Of a stretch of 64,000 bases of DNA, positions 31,732 to 42,710 are shown one piece after another; within the stretch, counting starts at the first letter, position 1; each line of letters starts with the position of its first letter. The notes below the pieces were generated by a model. The model ran no database searches and had not been told where the DNA came from. It saw only the letters and a program-made list of their open reading frames with translations. The stretch covers positions 42,950,189 to 43,014,188 of the forward strand of contig OV277869.1 in NCBI GenBank assembly GCA_922989275.2, written 5' to 3'. This stretch comes from Gari tellinella. Lineage: Eukaryota > Mollusca > Bivalvia > Cardiida > Psammobiidae. A program made the position numbers and the translations under genes.

Positions 31732-31919
31732 TTAACTCTTGAAGAATTTGTATACAATGTCATATTTTTGTCTACAACAATTATAGTCTGCTACTGTTCT
31801 AAATTGAAACTTTTCTAAACTTTTATTCTCAAAATAGGATCAAAGCGACCCCAAGTTACTCAGCTTCTAATCGGCACAGATAATCACAATTTGCTGAATA
31901 TAAGCGTGCAAAGAGTTAA
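31732..31919 (+). repeat. Family C MITE, hairpin deleted
   Basis: TTAACTCTTGAAGAATTTG, 'tttttgtctacaacaattat', 'caaaataggatcaaagcgac' and GCGTGCAAAGAGTTAA. Most of both arms is missing. Confidence 0.75.
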
Positions 31920-32312
31920 ATGTCCTGTTTCACTAGTCTCTTGTTCCTAGTCCCCATTGATAACATAATTACGCCCAATAATTATCATATCACTATTGTA
32001 CCATCCTGTTATATTACGTGGCTGGTTTTAAAGATGGAAAACAAGACTTTAAGTGCAGTGTCACTTATGCAATTTCCACCAAAGAAAGGCTGAAAAAAGC
32101 ATTAAAAGGTATCATTCACTGATGACTTTTACAGAAGATATCATAAGCAGCTTTAATCCCCTTTATTTTTCAGATTGTAAGATATCTGTAATTTGAATTT
32201 GACTATGGAAGAATGAGTTGAGCAGTCATAGTAAAGAATGCAGGCTAAAATAATGATTAAATGTACTTTGCGTTTTTTTCCTGTATCAGGCATCCACCTG
32301 CTTTATCTCTCT

Positions 32313-32690
32313 TTAACCCAATACCCCATATGTATGCCCTTTTATGCCTTTAACCCTTTTAACCCTAAACCCGCATATAGGCGTCCTTTTCAAACAGTGT
32401 ACATGTGAATAGTACACTTGTCCTATGCAAATAGTGAAGACCCTGATCAGAGGGCTCCGAAAGGAGCCCTCTGATCAGGGTCTTCACTGTTTGTCATAAT
32501 GCCAAACATCGACAAAAACAACCCTTAAAAGTCATAAATGGACTAGACTTAGATGGAAACTGGAATTATTCATTGAAAGTTTTAGGGAGGAAAGAGTTAA
32601 TGCATTCCTGCCCTAAAGAAAATAGTTCTATAGCAAATATGGTAGCTTAAAGCAGGCTGAAAGTAAAGCAGAATGTGGCAAAAGGAGACG
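32313..32690 (+). repeat. Family A MITE split by family B
   Basis: TTAACCCAATACCCCATATG to 'ttttatgcctttaa', then the B copy, then 'atgcattcctgccctaaaga', 'gctTAAAGCAGGCTGAAAG' and 'gcagaatgtgg', where the copy ends. The insertion uses the conserved TTAA of 'cctttaatttattcc'. Confidence 0.75.
32359..32600 (+). repeat. Family B MITE nested in family A
   Basis: TTAACCCTAAACCCGCATA to GGGAGGAAAGAGTTAA, with the hairpin at about 32428-32493 (CTCCGAAAGGAG apex). Confidence 0.88.
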
Positions 32691-32816
32691 ACAATACAAA
32701 AATAAGAGTCAAACAGTTTGAATCCTGATGGAACACCACGTTACACGGCATCTCATCAGGATCCAAAGGGTTTGCAAAGGTTATCATTGTTAGACCGCTA
32801 GCATGCTAAGAGTTAA
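32690..32816 (+). repeat. Family C MITE, left part lost
   Basis: 'gagtcaaacagtttgaatcc', 'atctcatcaggatccaaagg' and 'accgctagcatgctaagagttaa' match the hairpin and right end of family C. The left half is missing. Confidence 0.7.
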
Positions 32817-33396
32817 TGAATGGACACTCATTGAACACTTAGTCTCATCAATGAACCCCTGTGACGGCATGCAAAATGTTTCGAAAGGTGCTGTTTCAGG
32901 GCTACTCAACACTAAGCCTTTAACAGCTACATTCCTTCCAGATAAGGCACCACAAAATACAATCCAGGCTAGATCAGTATCCAAACTATTTTTCATTATC
33001 ATATTTCTGTCAATTTTAAAATTTCAACAGATGAAGTTTCATGCAGACGACATTTATTTAGCCACCAAAGAAAAGCAAATATTGTGACATTGAACGTGTG
33101 CTGTAATAATGATTCTGACAATCCTTAAAACCACAACAACATTCCGCTCCTCTCCTTGTAAATCCTTCGGTACCTTACCAGGTATTTTTTTTTCCCCGAG
33201 TACCTCACAATGAACATGGGTCAACAACTCTTCAAATGGCGAAAAATCTATAAACCATTCAGCTTTTAAACCATACAATACTTGTTACTTCTCTATTGGA
33301 CTTGCTCAATTGGACCTGTCCATTTACTGATTAATTACTAGTTTACCTGTAATGATTTAAGTCTTTCAGGATTTGTCTCCGAAATTTTTAAAAGCA
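32817..33396. other. Unassigned stretch
   Basis: Open frames of 70 to 94 codons on both strands lack any recognisable domain and overlap one another. I do not call a gene here. Confidence 0.35.
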
Positions 33397-33468
33397 AGAC
33401 AAACAGTGCAGACCCTGAGCAGAGGGCTCCTTTAGGAGCCCTCTGATCTGGGTCTACACTGTTTGTAA
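33397..33468. repeat. Family B-type hairpin
   Basis: GACAAACAGTGCAGACCC with its inverse encloses GGGCTCCTTTAGGAGCCC. The flanks are not clear family B ends, although 'gataagggtttaagg' follows. Confidence 0.65.
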
Positions 33469-33638
33469 AGAGTGTAGAAACTCAGTATCTCAAAAGATAA
33501 GGGTTTAAGGTAATGAAGTTAAAGATAACAGAAATTGTGAAACTTCCGATGAATGGCACACACACCTAATAGTCAACCTTCACAAGTGAAAACCATTTGA
33601 ATTATTTATCTATTGCATATTCTGAAGGACTTGAGAGC

Positions 33639-33851
33639 CCTTTGCATTTTGCTAATGGTGAAACCGGGATTACCTAGACAAACAGTTTGTATCCAGATGA
33701 GACGCTGAGTAACTCGGCGTCTAATCACGAACCAAACTGTTTCACACTCTGGTTCTATCGTAAAAGAAATTTTAGAGATTTCTAACTTTTTAAAACAGTA
33801 GCAGACGACAATTGTTGCAGACGAAAAAGTAACAAAGTGTTCAAAGAATTC
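33639..33851 (-). repeat. Family C MITE, decayed, reverse
   Basis: 'ccctttgcattttgctaatg' begins it and the hairpin 'acaaacagtttgtatccaga' has a CTGAGTAACTCGG apex. 'agcagacgacaattgttgca' and 'aagtgttcaaagaattcag' end it. Confidence 0.75.
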
Positions 33852-34071
33852 AGTACTGTAAAACCTTCGTCAAATTAAATTATTCAAATAGAGATGCCTG
33901 AGTATATGGTGACTTTCGATAATTTCATGAAAAACTATAACTATAAAGTAATGCAGAAAGTTCAAATACAGAGCTTTCTATATACCATTAATTTTGTCCT
34001 ACATTAATGACCATCCTGTCTAAATTAAAGATCTGTAATGAATTTCTGCTCATCATAGGTTTGACCGTATT

Positions 34072-34279
34072 TTAACTCTTTGCATGCTGGGTAATGTTTT
34101 CGGTTGCAAAAATTGTTGTCTGCTACGGTTCTAAAAATAGAATTTTCAAAATTTCTTTTTTAAGAACATCAAACAATTTGAATCCAGATGAAAATTGCTG
34201 CAGTATGCAGTGTCTCATCAGAATCTAAGTTGTTTGCACAAAATAATCGCGATTTCACCACTAGGGTGCAAGGAGTGAA
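34072..34279 (+). repeat. Family C MITE
   Basis: TTAACTCTTTGCATGCTGG, 'aaaaattgttgtctgctacg', a hairpin 'catcaaacaatttgaatcca' with apex 'tgctgcagtatgcagt', then 'ccactagggtgcaaggagtg'. The right TTAA is lost. Confidence 0.8.
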
Positions 34280-34561
34280 GTAGCTTCAGCAATAATAATC
34301 AATATAGGGCAATTTCTCATTGGTTAATCTTTAACCTGTCAATCAAACTGATAGGGGTCGGAGGTCATGATAAGGTCATGGGTTAGCCAAGTGTCCTGTG
34401 TTTGTAAACATGTATGATTCACTACTCTCATGGATCAAAACTAGTAGATCACTTGAAGTCACAAAATGATGGATGGGCCTGATCTATAGTTTATCGTGAC
34501 ATCTCGATCAACATTAATTGACCTGATTCTAAACTCATACTCATTGCAGGATGAGTATCAC

Positions 34562-34980
34562 CATTAGGCAATAAATATTAATTTAACACCTTTTATTGAT
34601 TCTTCTACCTGAAGAAAATAGTTCCACTTTATACAATACTGAATGTGTAATATAAGAAATATTTCCTATATCCTTGCAGCTTGTAGCTTATATAACCCTT
34701 TACCCCATAGCCTCTTTCTAATTTTGAAGACAGGTGATCACCTAAAGCAGGTTGAAAGCAAAGCAGAATGTGCCTTAAGGCACATTATGCTTTACTTTCA
34801 GCCTGCTTTAAGCTACCATCTGCTAGGATATAGAAAATATTTCTTACGGTACATGTGTATGACTGTAAAAAATGAAACTATGTTCTCCAACAGAGGAATA
34901 AATTACGTGCGCTAAAAGGCGCTTCTTTATGGTAAAGGGTTAAAGCAGGCTGAAAAGGAGGAGAATATGCCAATTATGAT
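34562..34980 (+). repeat. Family A MITE split by a second family A copy
   Basis: 'tttaacaccttttattgatt', 'cctgaagaaaatagttccac' and 'tccttgcagcttgtagctta' lead into the nested copy. The host resumes only as 'aaagcaggctgaaaaggagg'. The insertion uses the TTAA at the base of the hairpin. Confidence 0.72.
34693..34943 (-). repeat. Family A MITE nested in family A hairpin base
   Basis: AACCCTTTACCCCATAGCC to TATGGTAAAGGGTTAA in reverse orientation, with the hairpin at about 34742-34813. Confidence 0.8.
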
Positions 34981-35096
34981 TCACACATGCATCACAATAA
35001 AAGCATAGTTGTTATAAATTTGTAGGTAATTAAATCTCCCAATATAAATTTGTAAATCAATATTCTGTAATAGTCAGAGCTCCTTAAAAATAACAA

Positions 35097-35706
35097 GATG
35101 TGTTTCTGAAACACTATGTCCCCTGATGTGACCATGACATTCTAAATGACCTTGACCTTTATGTGACATGATCCAACTTGTACTGAGCACAAGAGCTTTT
35201 TGTGTTGAGTAGTACATACAAATGCACAATATATATATGACGTCTTTATCACTTGTAGTTCCAAAGTTATGGCCAAATGTTAAATTCAGTCTATTTGAAT
35301 TCTAAATGACCTTGACCTTTCTTAGACATGACCAAATTTGTACTGAGCTCAAGAACTGCTTGAATACACATGCAAAATATGAAGCCTTTGTCACATGTAG
35401 TTCTAAAGTTCTGACCGGGTTAATGTAAAACTCAGTCTATTGGACTTTGAAATGGCACCTAAATGACATTGACCTTGTCGGTCATGACCCAAATAGCTTT
35501 GAACTCAAGAGTACAGTCGTGCCAAATATAATGTTTCTTTCACATTAAGTTCTTAAGTAATGGTTAATCGAAAATTGAGTCCATTCAACATTGAAATGAC
35601 CTCTAAATGACCGTGACCTTTGTATACATATGCCAAAATATGAAGTCTCTATCATAATTATGTAGTTCCAAAGTTATGGCCAAGGTCAAAATTGAGGACA
35701 GACAAT
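35097..35706 (+). repeat. Minisatellite-cored element, 'aaatgaccttgaccttt' units
   Basis: It opens with 'gtgtttctgaaacactatgt' and 'cccctgatgtgaccatgaca'. Units with 'taaatgaccttgaccttt' recur at about 35140, 35302, 35459 and 35604. Each has 'agtccaaagttatggcc'-like text and 'tactgagctcaagaac'. Spacing is 145 to 160 bp. It shares its start with the fragment at 29070. Confidence 0.78.
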
Positions 35707-35849
35707 ATAACCTTGGCTAAGTCATGCTGACTATAAGGCATAAAAAGAGCTCTTAATTGGTGTAAAAGACAAACAGCAACTTACAGCAGGATAAAAGTAA
35801 AGCAGAACGTTCATGAAGGCCCCAGCTTTTTGGTGTACCTACATACTTC

Positions 35850-36034
35850 TTTAATCACTTTATTTTGTCATGATAATATGTACCATAAGAAATATAAGAA
35901 GATTGTTACTAAGCTTAAAGTAGGCTGAAAGTATAGCAGAATGCGCATTCAGGCACATTCTGCTTTACTTTCAACCTGCTTTAAGTGGTCTCCTGTCTTC
36001 AAAATTAGGTACAGGCTGTAGGGTAATGGGTTAA
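35850..36034 (+). repeat. Family A MITE, left end lost
   Basis: 'ataatatgtaccataagaaa' and 'agcttaaagtaggctgaaag' lead to an apex 'gcgcattcaggcac' and then the right end 'acaggctgtagggtaatggg' with TTAA. Confidence 0.75.
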
Positions 36035-36259
36035 GTCTTATTTTCTCACGACATTTAGGCTCATATGTATTTTGTGTTTATATATTGATTTAAAAGGCGT
36101 TTTCACAATAACTGTGCTGTAATTAATCATGTGTTGTCCCAATAAGCACAATGGAGGCATTCAGTTGAAATATCAAAGTAAATATGGGTTAAACATGACA
36201 CTTCAGGGGAACCTGTATACAGAGACCAGCCATTCAGTAGACTGCTTATTTTATATATT

Positions 36260-36452
36260 CAGAGTTCCAGATAAGGGGAGTATTTCAAAAACTAAAATAT
36301 CTTTTTTTGCATTAAACCCTATGGTGTTGCTACTCATTAGAATCGTCTCTTCGAGGCGATTCTAATGAGTATTAACACCATAGAGTTTGGTGCTGAAATG
36401 AATGAAGAAATGTTGAATTTGTTCAGTTTCCTCCCTCTTTTCTGGAGCCCTG
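36260..36452 (+). repeat. Family E MITE, 193 bp
   Basis: CAGAGTTCCAGATAAGGGG to CTTTTCTGGAGCCCTG, with palindrome centre CGTCTCTTCGAGGCG. The flanks (TATATT, TAATAT) do not give a clean duplication. Confidence 0.85.
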
Positions 36453-36463
36453 TAATATTATAA

Positions 36464-36687
36464 TTAACCCATTACTCTATAAACATGCCTTTTTACACCT
36501 CTACTTAAGAAAATAGTTCCATTTTATACAGTAAGGAATGTGCAACATAAGAAATATTTTCTGTATCCTTGATCAAGGTTGCTTAAAGCAGACAGAAAGT
36601 AAAGCAGAATTTTCTTTGAGTGGTGCAATTGACCCGTCACCTGTAGTATTCAAAACCAGAAAAAGGCTCTGCCCGGGTAATGGGTTA
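36464..36687 (+). repeat. Family A MITE, right hairpin arm lost
   Basis: TTAACCCATTACTCTATAAA, 'ggttgcttaaagcagacaga', then 'gcagaattttctttgagtgg' bypassing the right arm, ending 'ccgggtaatgggttaa'. Confidence 0.75.
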
Positions 36688-36940
36688 ATGCCTTAAATAC
36701 CAAACTCAAACTCCATCTACCAAACGGTCGCAAAAGCACAACTTTACTGTTTATACCACACAAAGATATCGTCCACAAACACAGCAGATAATAGATCTAA
36801 TCTAAAGAAGATCTTTACCTGGTTAGACAGTTTTGTATTGACAATAACCAATAACTATTGTGAAATTGTTGTGATCCGTGAGAAGTCAATCACTGCATCA
36901 CAGCCCAACAAAACATACATGTATAAAAACCCTTCAGAAA

Positions 36941-37411
36941 TTAACCCTTTACTCCATATGATGTGCCTTGTTAGGCCTTTAAATACATTCCTAGATTGAA
37001 AAGAAAATAGTTTAATTTTATAGTCATGAATATTTATCATAAGAAGTATTTACTGTTAATTTAGCAGATGTTAGCTTAAAGCAGGCTGAAGTAAAGTATA
37101 ATGCCCCTTAACCCTTTGCCTGCTGGTCGCGACTTTACTGATTTTTGCAAACAGTTTGGATCCAGATCAGACGCCGCGTAATGCGGTGTCTGATCTGGAT
37201 CCAAACTGTTTGACACTCTTCTTTAGATTTCTTTACTTAAAAAATGTATAAATCTAAATTTAACGAACGTTGCAGACGACAATGTCGAAGCAGACGACAT
37301 CACCGCAGGATAAGGGTTAAGGTCACCGCAAACTCTTTTCTTTCAACCTGCTATAATTTTAGTTGTTACCTTTCCTTAATACCCGAAACAGGCTCTGTTT
37401 TAAAGGGTCAA
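36941..37411 (+). repeat. Family A MITE split at its apex by family D
   Basis: TTAACCCTTTACTCCATATG, 'gttagcttaaagcaggctga', 'ataatgccccttaa', then the D copy, then 'ggtcaccgcaaactc', 'tctttcaacctgctataatt' and 'acccgaaacaggctctgttt'. The D copy sits in the TTAA at the hairpin apex. Confidence 0.75.
37108..37320 (+). repeat. Family D MITE nested in a family A apex
   Basis: TTAACCCTTTGCCTGCTGG to CCGCAGGATAAGGGTTAA, with hairpin at about 37147-37212 (GCAAACAGTTTGGATCC, CGCGTAATGCG apex) and the 'gcagacgac' motifs typical of family D. Confidence 0.88.
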
Positions 37412-37566
37412 CTTGCTTGTCATCATAATATAGATTTTGATCAGGCACTGTGCCTTTGATAACAGTGAAGACAGGCTGGCCAACCAATGGCAAAGGTGTT
37501 CTTTTGCACTGAACCTGATCTTTTGCACTGAACCTGAACAACTGCCTTATAGCACAACTTTTCTGT

Positions 37567-37712
37567 TTAACCCATTACTCCATAAATACACCTTTTTACA
37601 TCTTTAATTTATTCCCTCACTGATAAAAATACTTGCAATTTGTAGTTATGAATATACACCAGCAAATATATTTTTATACCCTAGCAGATATGGTAGCTTA
37701 AAGCCAGAATGT
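37567..37712 (+). repeat. Family A MITE, 3'-truncated
   Basis: TTAACCCATTACTCCATAAA through 'ccctagcagatatggtagct' and 'taaagccagaatg'. It then ends abruptly. Confidence 0.75.
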
Positions 37713-37972
37713 CAGCCAAATGTATGTTTAAATCGCGCAATTTCTTATATAAGAACATTTTCTATGTATTAAAACTAACCGAAATCCATTGTCAGGTGCC
37801 TGAAACATGCCCCCCTTTCTTTAAGAACCATACATAAAGGTGCCGATTTCTTATCGAGATGGTTGGAAAAATAAGCTTTTTGTTAACATAACAAATCTTC
37901 GTGTCGGCTTCCAAGAGTTTCCGCAAGGTCGAATAAGAGTCACGAGCAGAATAGTTCATAACCATTAAGGTA

Positions 37973-38229
37973 ACGGTGGAGAAAACGTTATTCTTTCCCG
38001 TTAAACGCAAACGAAACGCTAATGAAACGCAAACGCATCGCAATAATACGCATAAATGGACAACCTTTAGACAATTCTGACCATTCATGTTAGTCTGAGT
38101 GGCAAACAGTTTAGTGCGTGATCAGACGCCGGGTTACCCGGCGTCTGATCTGCTCCAAACTGTTTGCAATTGAAATCATGGTTTTAGCGTTAACGCGTTT
38201 ATAGGGAAAGAATAACATTTTCTCCACTG
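37973..38229 (+). mobile_element. Family G MITE
   Basis: The left end ACGGTGGAGAAAACGTTATT and the right end AATAACATTTTCTCCACTG are flanked by TA. The hairpin at about 38100-38168 has GGCAAACAGTTTAGTGC with a CGCCGGGTTACCCGGCG apex. Purine-rich 'cgcaaacg' motifs repeat on the left side. Confidence 0.85.
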
Positions 38230-38317
38230 TAAGCAAGGTAACATCGACTACATCGTCATACACTTTCCTACTTGAGATAAGTATGGTTCCCGTGCAGCAC
38301 GAGACCGCTGCGCTAAC

Positions 38318-38521
38318 TTTACTGATATTTTATTCTCTCCCAATAAACGCATTTGTATACAAAACTATTATTTCCATTGCAAACAGATTGGAGCCAGGTC
38401 AGACGCCAGGTAACCCGGCGTTTGATCAGGCTCAAACCTATTTGCTACTCATATTAAAAAATAATAGTTAAAACTTACGTGCATTGCGTTTGCGTTTAAA
38501 CGGGAAAGAAAATGTCTACTG
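38318..38521 (-). mobile_element. Family G MITE, left end decayed
   Basis: 'ttattctctcccaataaacg', a hairpin 'tgcaaacagattggagccag' with its inverse, 'tgcgtttgcgtttaaacggg' and 'aaagaaaatgtctactg' followed by TA. The CAGTGGAG left terminus is not visible. Confidence 0.7.
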
Positions 38522-38862
38522 TATACTGCGCACAATAAACACAGCTATCAATGTTTCTTGCTGGATGTAGGGAGTACTCATCCCTTTTAAAGTTTTAGAA
38601 TGTTCCAATCTAAAAATAACTCCGACAGGTCATAAGAAAACATCTTTACCGGGCACAAGCCGAACGAACTCGGTAAATCTCCGTCGTTGATCGGATGTCA
38701 ACAAACCGATTTAAAAATCGACCTTTTTCCATCAAAATCATGTGTTTGTCAGATTTATTGCCTCCATAATCATCGCGGATTACTTCTTTTTATATGTTTA
38801 GATTACATATCTGCCTGAATATTCAGGTTTAAACAATGCGCTATTCTGGCTTACATACTGCC
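38522..38862. other. Unassigned stretch
   Basis: I see neither a gene nor a repeat family here. Confidence 0.35.
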
Positions 38863-38984
38863 TTTAAAGCAGGCTGAAAGTAAAGCAGAATGTGCCTGAA
38901 GCACATTCTGCTTTATTTTCAACTTTCTTTTAAGTTGTCACCAGTCTTCAAAACTATAAACAGAATAATTGGGTGAAGAGTTAT
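38863..38984 (+). repeat. Family A MITE, right half
   Basis: TTAAAGCAGGCTGAAAGTAA with its inverse and 'tgtcaccagtcttcaaaact', ending 'aataattgggtgaagagtta'. The left half is missing. Confidence 0.72.
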
Positions 38985-39177
38985 AGTCAGATATAGATCT
39001 ATACTGTTTGTCTATTGGCATCTGCCTGTTATCATCAGTCAGACAATTATCACAGAGACTCTCAATCAATATAATCAGTTACTTTCTTTCTGGTCATATG
39101 AACAATTTGTCATAATTTTCCAATTGGTTGCTTGATACCTTCAACCAATTTGTATTAATACAGTAAAGCCTGTCTTA

Positions 39178-39302
39178 AACCTTTTCCTGCAATAAAGCAG
39201 AATGCACCTTAATGCACATTCTGCTTTACTTTCAATTAACCTTCTTTAAGTGATAACAAACTTATCATCAATACTAGACAGGCTATTGGGTAATGGATTG
39301 AT
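39178..39302 (+). repeat. Family A MITE, right half
   Basis: 'aataaagcagaatgcacctt', the apex TGCACCTTAATGCACA, 'ctttactttcaattaacctt' and 'caggctattgggtaatgg'. The left arm is truncated. Confidence 0.68.
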
Positions 39303-39542
39303 AGAGGGGTATGTCCTTACTGAATAGTCAATGAAAACAGGCTTTTCTCACATAACTACCGTACCCTTGTTTTCTATAGCGAACAATGATGACGAATATC
39401 CTTATCTCCAACATGTGTAAGATAACTTTGATGACGTGACTATACTGTCATTATTTATAACGGCGTTTTGAAGTCACCGGGGTTCCAAAGAAATGCATAT
39501 TGCTTTAAAAATAGCTTAAATCGTTGGTAATGTGAGAAAAAT

Positions 39543-39692
39543 AATCTGTCACTCGTCGATGTTTAAGACAAGTTGATCTCAAACTCGTCTAGAATAGAAA
39601 AGTTATTAAGCTCGCCAAGGCTCGCTTAATAACATTTCAATTCTAGACTGGTTTGAGATCAGCTTGTCTTAAACATCGACTCATGACAGATC
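39543..39692. repeat. 150-bp near-perfect foldback, single copy
   Basis: ATCTGTCACTCGTCGATGTT at the left is inversely matched at the right, and the pairing continues through GTTTAAGACAAGTTGATCTC and 'aaactcgtctagaat', giving an outer arm near 55 bp. An inner stem GTTATTAAGC pairs with GCTTAATAAC around 'tcgccaaggctc'. I see no related copy in this window and no target duplication. Confidence 0.8.
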
Positions 39693-40265
39693 CTATATAT
39701 CTGTATGACTAATATCTCAGTTGACCAAAGTTCTTTAACTGCCAGAATAAATGCTTGCTTTATTACTTCTGTCTCCTGTTATTTCTTAATCTATTAATAA
39801 ATAGTATACATATATTTGGACAGAAAAAAGCATCTATATGAGTGACAAACAGTTTGGACCTTGATCCAAAATCAAGTTTCAAAGCATCCAATCTGGATCT
39901 AATATGTTCCGAAAACTCAGTGTAATCAGTAATCCATTATGTGGACTAATAGACGCATTGACTTGCAAAATGCAAATAACCCAGTTCCAGATCAAAATGA
40001 AAGTAAATCGGCCATGATGATTCTTAACTCTTTAAATACTGGTTGTTCATTCTTTCAATTCAAAATAAGAAATGGCCGCTAAAATTTTGACTAAGAAATT
40101 ATTGTCAGACAACTATGTCGAAGCAGACTGACTATTTCAGCATTCTACAAGCTAGGTAAAGATAAATGCATAATGAATAACTACTAGCTTAAGCTGACAA
40201 ATCAATATACAATGTACTTATACAACCAAATCTGTAGTTAGCAACTATTTTGACAAAAAGGTAGT
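39693..40265. other. Unassigned stretch with one decayed stem
   Basis: No gene is seen. At 39843-39905 'gacaaacagtttggaccttg' with 'catccaatctggatctaata' is a decayed GGATC-type stem, and 'agcagactgactatttcagc' may be D-like. Confidence 0.4.
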
Positions 40266-40526
40266 GTTTTACCCCTTACCCCTTAATTAGCCTGTTTCTT
40301 ATCTTGAACACAGATTAAATGACTACTTAAAGAAGGTTGGAAGTATTCTAGAATGTGCCTTATGGCACATTCTGCTTTACTTTCAGCCTGCTTTAAGATA
40401 CCATCTGTAAGAATATAGGAAATATTTCTTATGGTGCATTATTCATGTATAAAGTGGAACTAGTTTCTTGAGTGAAGGAATTATTTAAATGCTTAGAATG
40501 GCTATCTATGGATTAAAGCGTTATGG
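40266..40526 (-). repeat. Family A MITE, reverse
   Basis: 'tttaccccttaccccttaat' to 'ctatggattaaagcgttatgg', with hairpin 'acttaaagaaggttggaagt' and TGTGCCTTATGGCACA apex. Confidence 0.75.
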
Positions 40527-40846
40527 AGCATTCAGCTTCAATTTCAACCTGCTTTAAGCTACTAGCTGGAAAGATAATCAAGTACCTTCTGGACTACTTT
40601 TCTTAGTTTAGAAAAAGGTACAACAACAGTTGTCAGAAGACAAGAAAGCTCGCTGAGCGGCACATGTCAAAACCTAACCCTCTTTTCTTTATACACAGAG
40701 GCTCAAGTCAAGGTGACAGGGGTGAATATTTCCACAAGGATGGAAGTTTGTTTGCAACACTATTATGGTTATTAGCTCTAGTTTGTATGCATGTGTAAAA
40801 TGTATAAAGGATTGAAAGGACTTGTCACAAGGTATGAACATTGTAG

Positions 40847-41698
40847 GCAGGGTTATAGATAAATTTGCATTAATTGGGTATTTACTCCCTCTATTTTCTA
40901 AGAATTGGGTTTTCTGAATTTCAATTGAGTATCCAAAAAACCGTTACTCCATCAATTTGATATGAATTGATCTTTTACTCTATTTTTTTTTCATTTAATA
41001 CAAAACACAAGCTGAATGTTTGATGTATTGTACTTGTACCCTCGTTTGCCCACACTCGATAATTTCAGTTCTCATTTCAACACAAATGCAACAGCTCATG
41101 TTTGTGTAGGATTCATTAATTTTCAGCCAAGAAAACTTTAAAAGCCATTCCAGGATTCCTTTACCGTAACTTTGCTAACTTTAGCACTGTCGTAACAACC
41201 TCTTTTTTGGCTGTTACACGCATCATTCAAAATTTCATTCACGACACCGTTACAAATTATTTCTGGTTCGTTCGCGGAAGGCTGAACGTAATTGAATAAT
41301 GTGGGTTTTTTGTTGCGCGGTTCGCTATTTCCGTCCGCTTGATGCCATTTTGACAGAAGACATTCTGGCAGACGATGTGACTCCAGGTTTACTACTTAAA
41401 CGAGGCTAACGAAAAACGGCGCTGCATAAATCCTATAGGCTATTACTTGGAAATAAATAACCAGTCTAACCGGTGTATCGGTAAAATATTCACCCGGTGT
41501 CGTAGTAAACATCCCGTCATTACACTTGAGAAATGCGACTAATTGCGTACGATACGCGCCTGCTTGAATTCTTTTACGTAAACCCTTTCAATAATTGATT
41601 TTCAGTACGCATGGATTTGAAAGTAATTGCTTTTCTACTGTATTTAATTGCGTATTTACGCAAATACGCACCTTATCTATAACCCTGCTGTAGGTCGA
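40847..41698. mobile_element. 852-bp TIR element, GCAGGGTTATAGATAA ends, 5-bp TSD
   Basis: GCAGGGTTATAGATAAATTTGC is inversely matched by the right end (TTATCTATAACCCTGC). The right arm adds 'cgtatttgcgtaaatacg', itself palindromic. TGTAG precedes and follows the element. No coding region is retained. Confidence 0.75.
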
Positions 41699-41809
41699 AA
41701 GGTTAAGAAGATGTGAGCACTTTTCAAAACTTAAACGCATATTCAAAACTTAAATGCAGATCAAGGCTTCGGCCAAGGTGATGGTAACAGGGGCCTTATC
41801 AGTTGCATT

Positions 41810-41974
41810 CTGCTTTACTTTCAGCCTGCTTTAAGTTACTATGTACTAGTACATGTATATACAAAAGATTTCTATGGTTTATTTTCGTGACTATTATTAT
41901 AAAGCGGAAATATTTTCTTCAATGGAGAAATGAGTTAAAGCCGTAAAAAGGGGTATTTATGGGGTAATGGGTTA
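41810..41974 (-). repeat. Family A MITE, half copy, reverse
   Basis: It begins in the right hairpin arm (CATTCTGCTTTACTTTCAGC) and continues to TATGGGGTAATGGGTTAT. The other half is absent. Confidence 0.78.
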
Positions 41975-42502
41975 TCTTAATTAATAAGCAGCACATTTAG
42001 CAGCTACCTTTCACAAGACAAGTAACACTGCAAACAGTACATAAAACACCTTTCAGGGTGCATAACTCCTTCAAAACTTGACAAATTTAAATGAAACACG
42101 AACTCAATATCAACAACTTAATATCTCAATATGTCAAGGCATGTGAGGATAAAGTGCAGAAAACAATAATTTATTCATCTGATTCTCTAATACTTAAAGT
42201 TCCAAAAGAGGCAAAATTCATGGAGAAGTTGACAAATTATGACAACACTAATATAAACTCCATGTACAGTTCATCAAAACAATGTCATATGTCAATTTCA
42301 GCTTCAATATGCAAAGCATGCATGAGAAAAGTGCTGAAAACTGTCACGGAGGGATATCGTCATACCATAATACAGTAAAGACGGACATATAAAAATGTCT
42401 GCTTCATTACAGAACTGTTGGTCATCATAATGTTGACTATATACCACCGAGTGTCTGTAGATATTACTATATCCATTAGTCCAAGACATTTGGTACAACA
42501 CT
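41975..42502. other. Unassigned stretch with a 95-codon open frame
   Basis: A plus-strand open frame at 42091-42378 would encode a lysine- and serine-rich protein of 95 residues with 'ISASICKACMRKVLKTVTEG' near its end. It has no recognised domain, splice signals or coding bias that I can judge. It is the longest frame not explained by a repeat, but I do not call it a gene. Confidence 0.3.
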
Positions 42503-42710
42503 AACTCTTATCCTGCCGCAATATCGCCTGCTTTGAAACTGTTGTCTGCAAAAAATATTCAAGTAAGATTTATACTTTTTTAAATTAAAGAAACTTAAAG
42601 AGGAGTGTCAAACAGTTTGGATCCTGATCAGACGCCGCGTTACGCGGCATCTGATCTGGATCCAAACTGTTTGCAAATACCAGTCAAGTTGTGATCAGCA
42701 GATTAAGGGC
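42503..42710 (+). repeat. Family D MITE
   Basis: 'taactcttatcctgccgcaa', 'tcgcctgctttgaaactgtt' and 'gtctgcaaaa' precede a hairpin at 42607-42674 (GTCAAACAGTTTGGATCC, CGCGTTACGCG apex). 'gcagattaagggccaa' closes it; the terminal TTAA is mutated. Confidence 0.75.

Noticed and set aside
32790..33278. Three open frames of 70 to 94 codons
   Set aside because: They overlap on opposite strands and no known motif is present.
42091..42378. 95-codon frame outside repeats
   Set aside because: No domain, no splice context and no homologous repeat of the frame. Length is within chance for AT-rich DNA, so it is noted only as unassigned.
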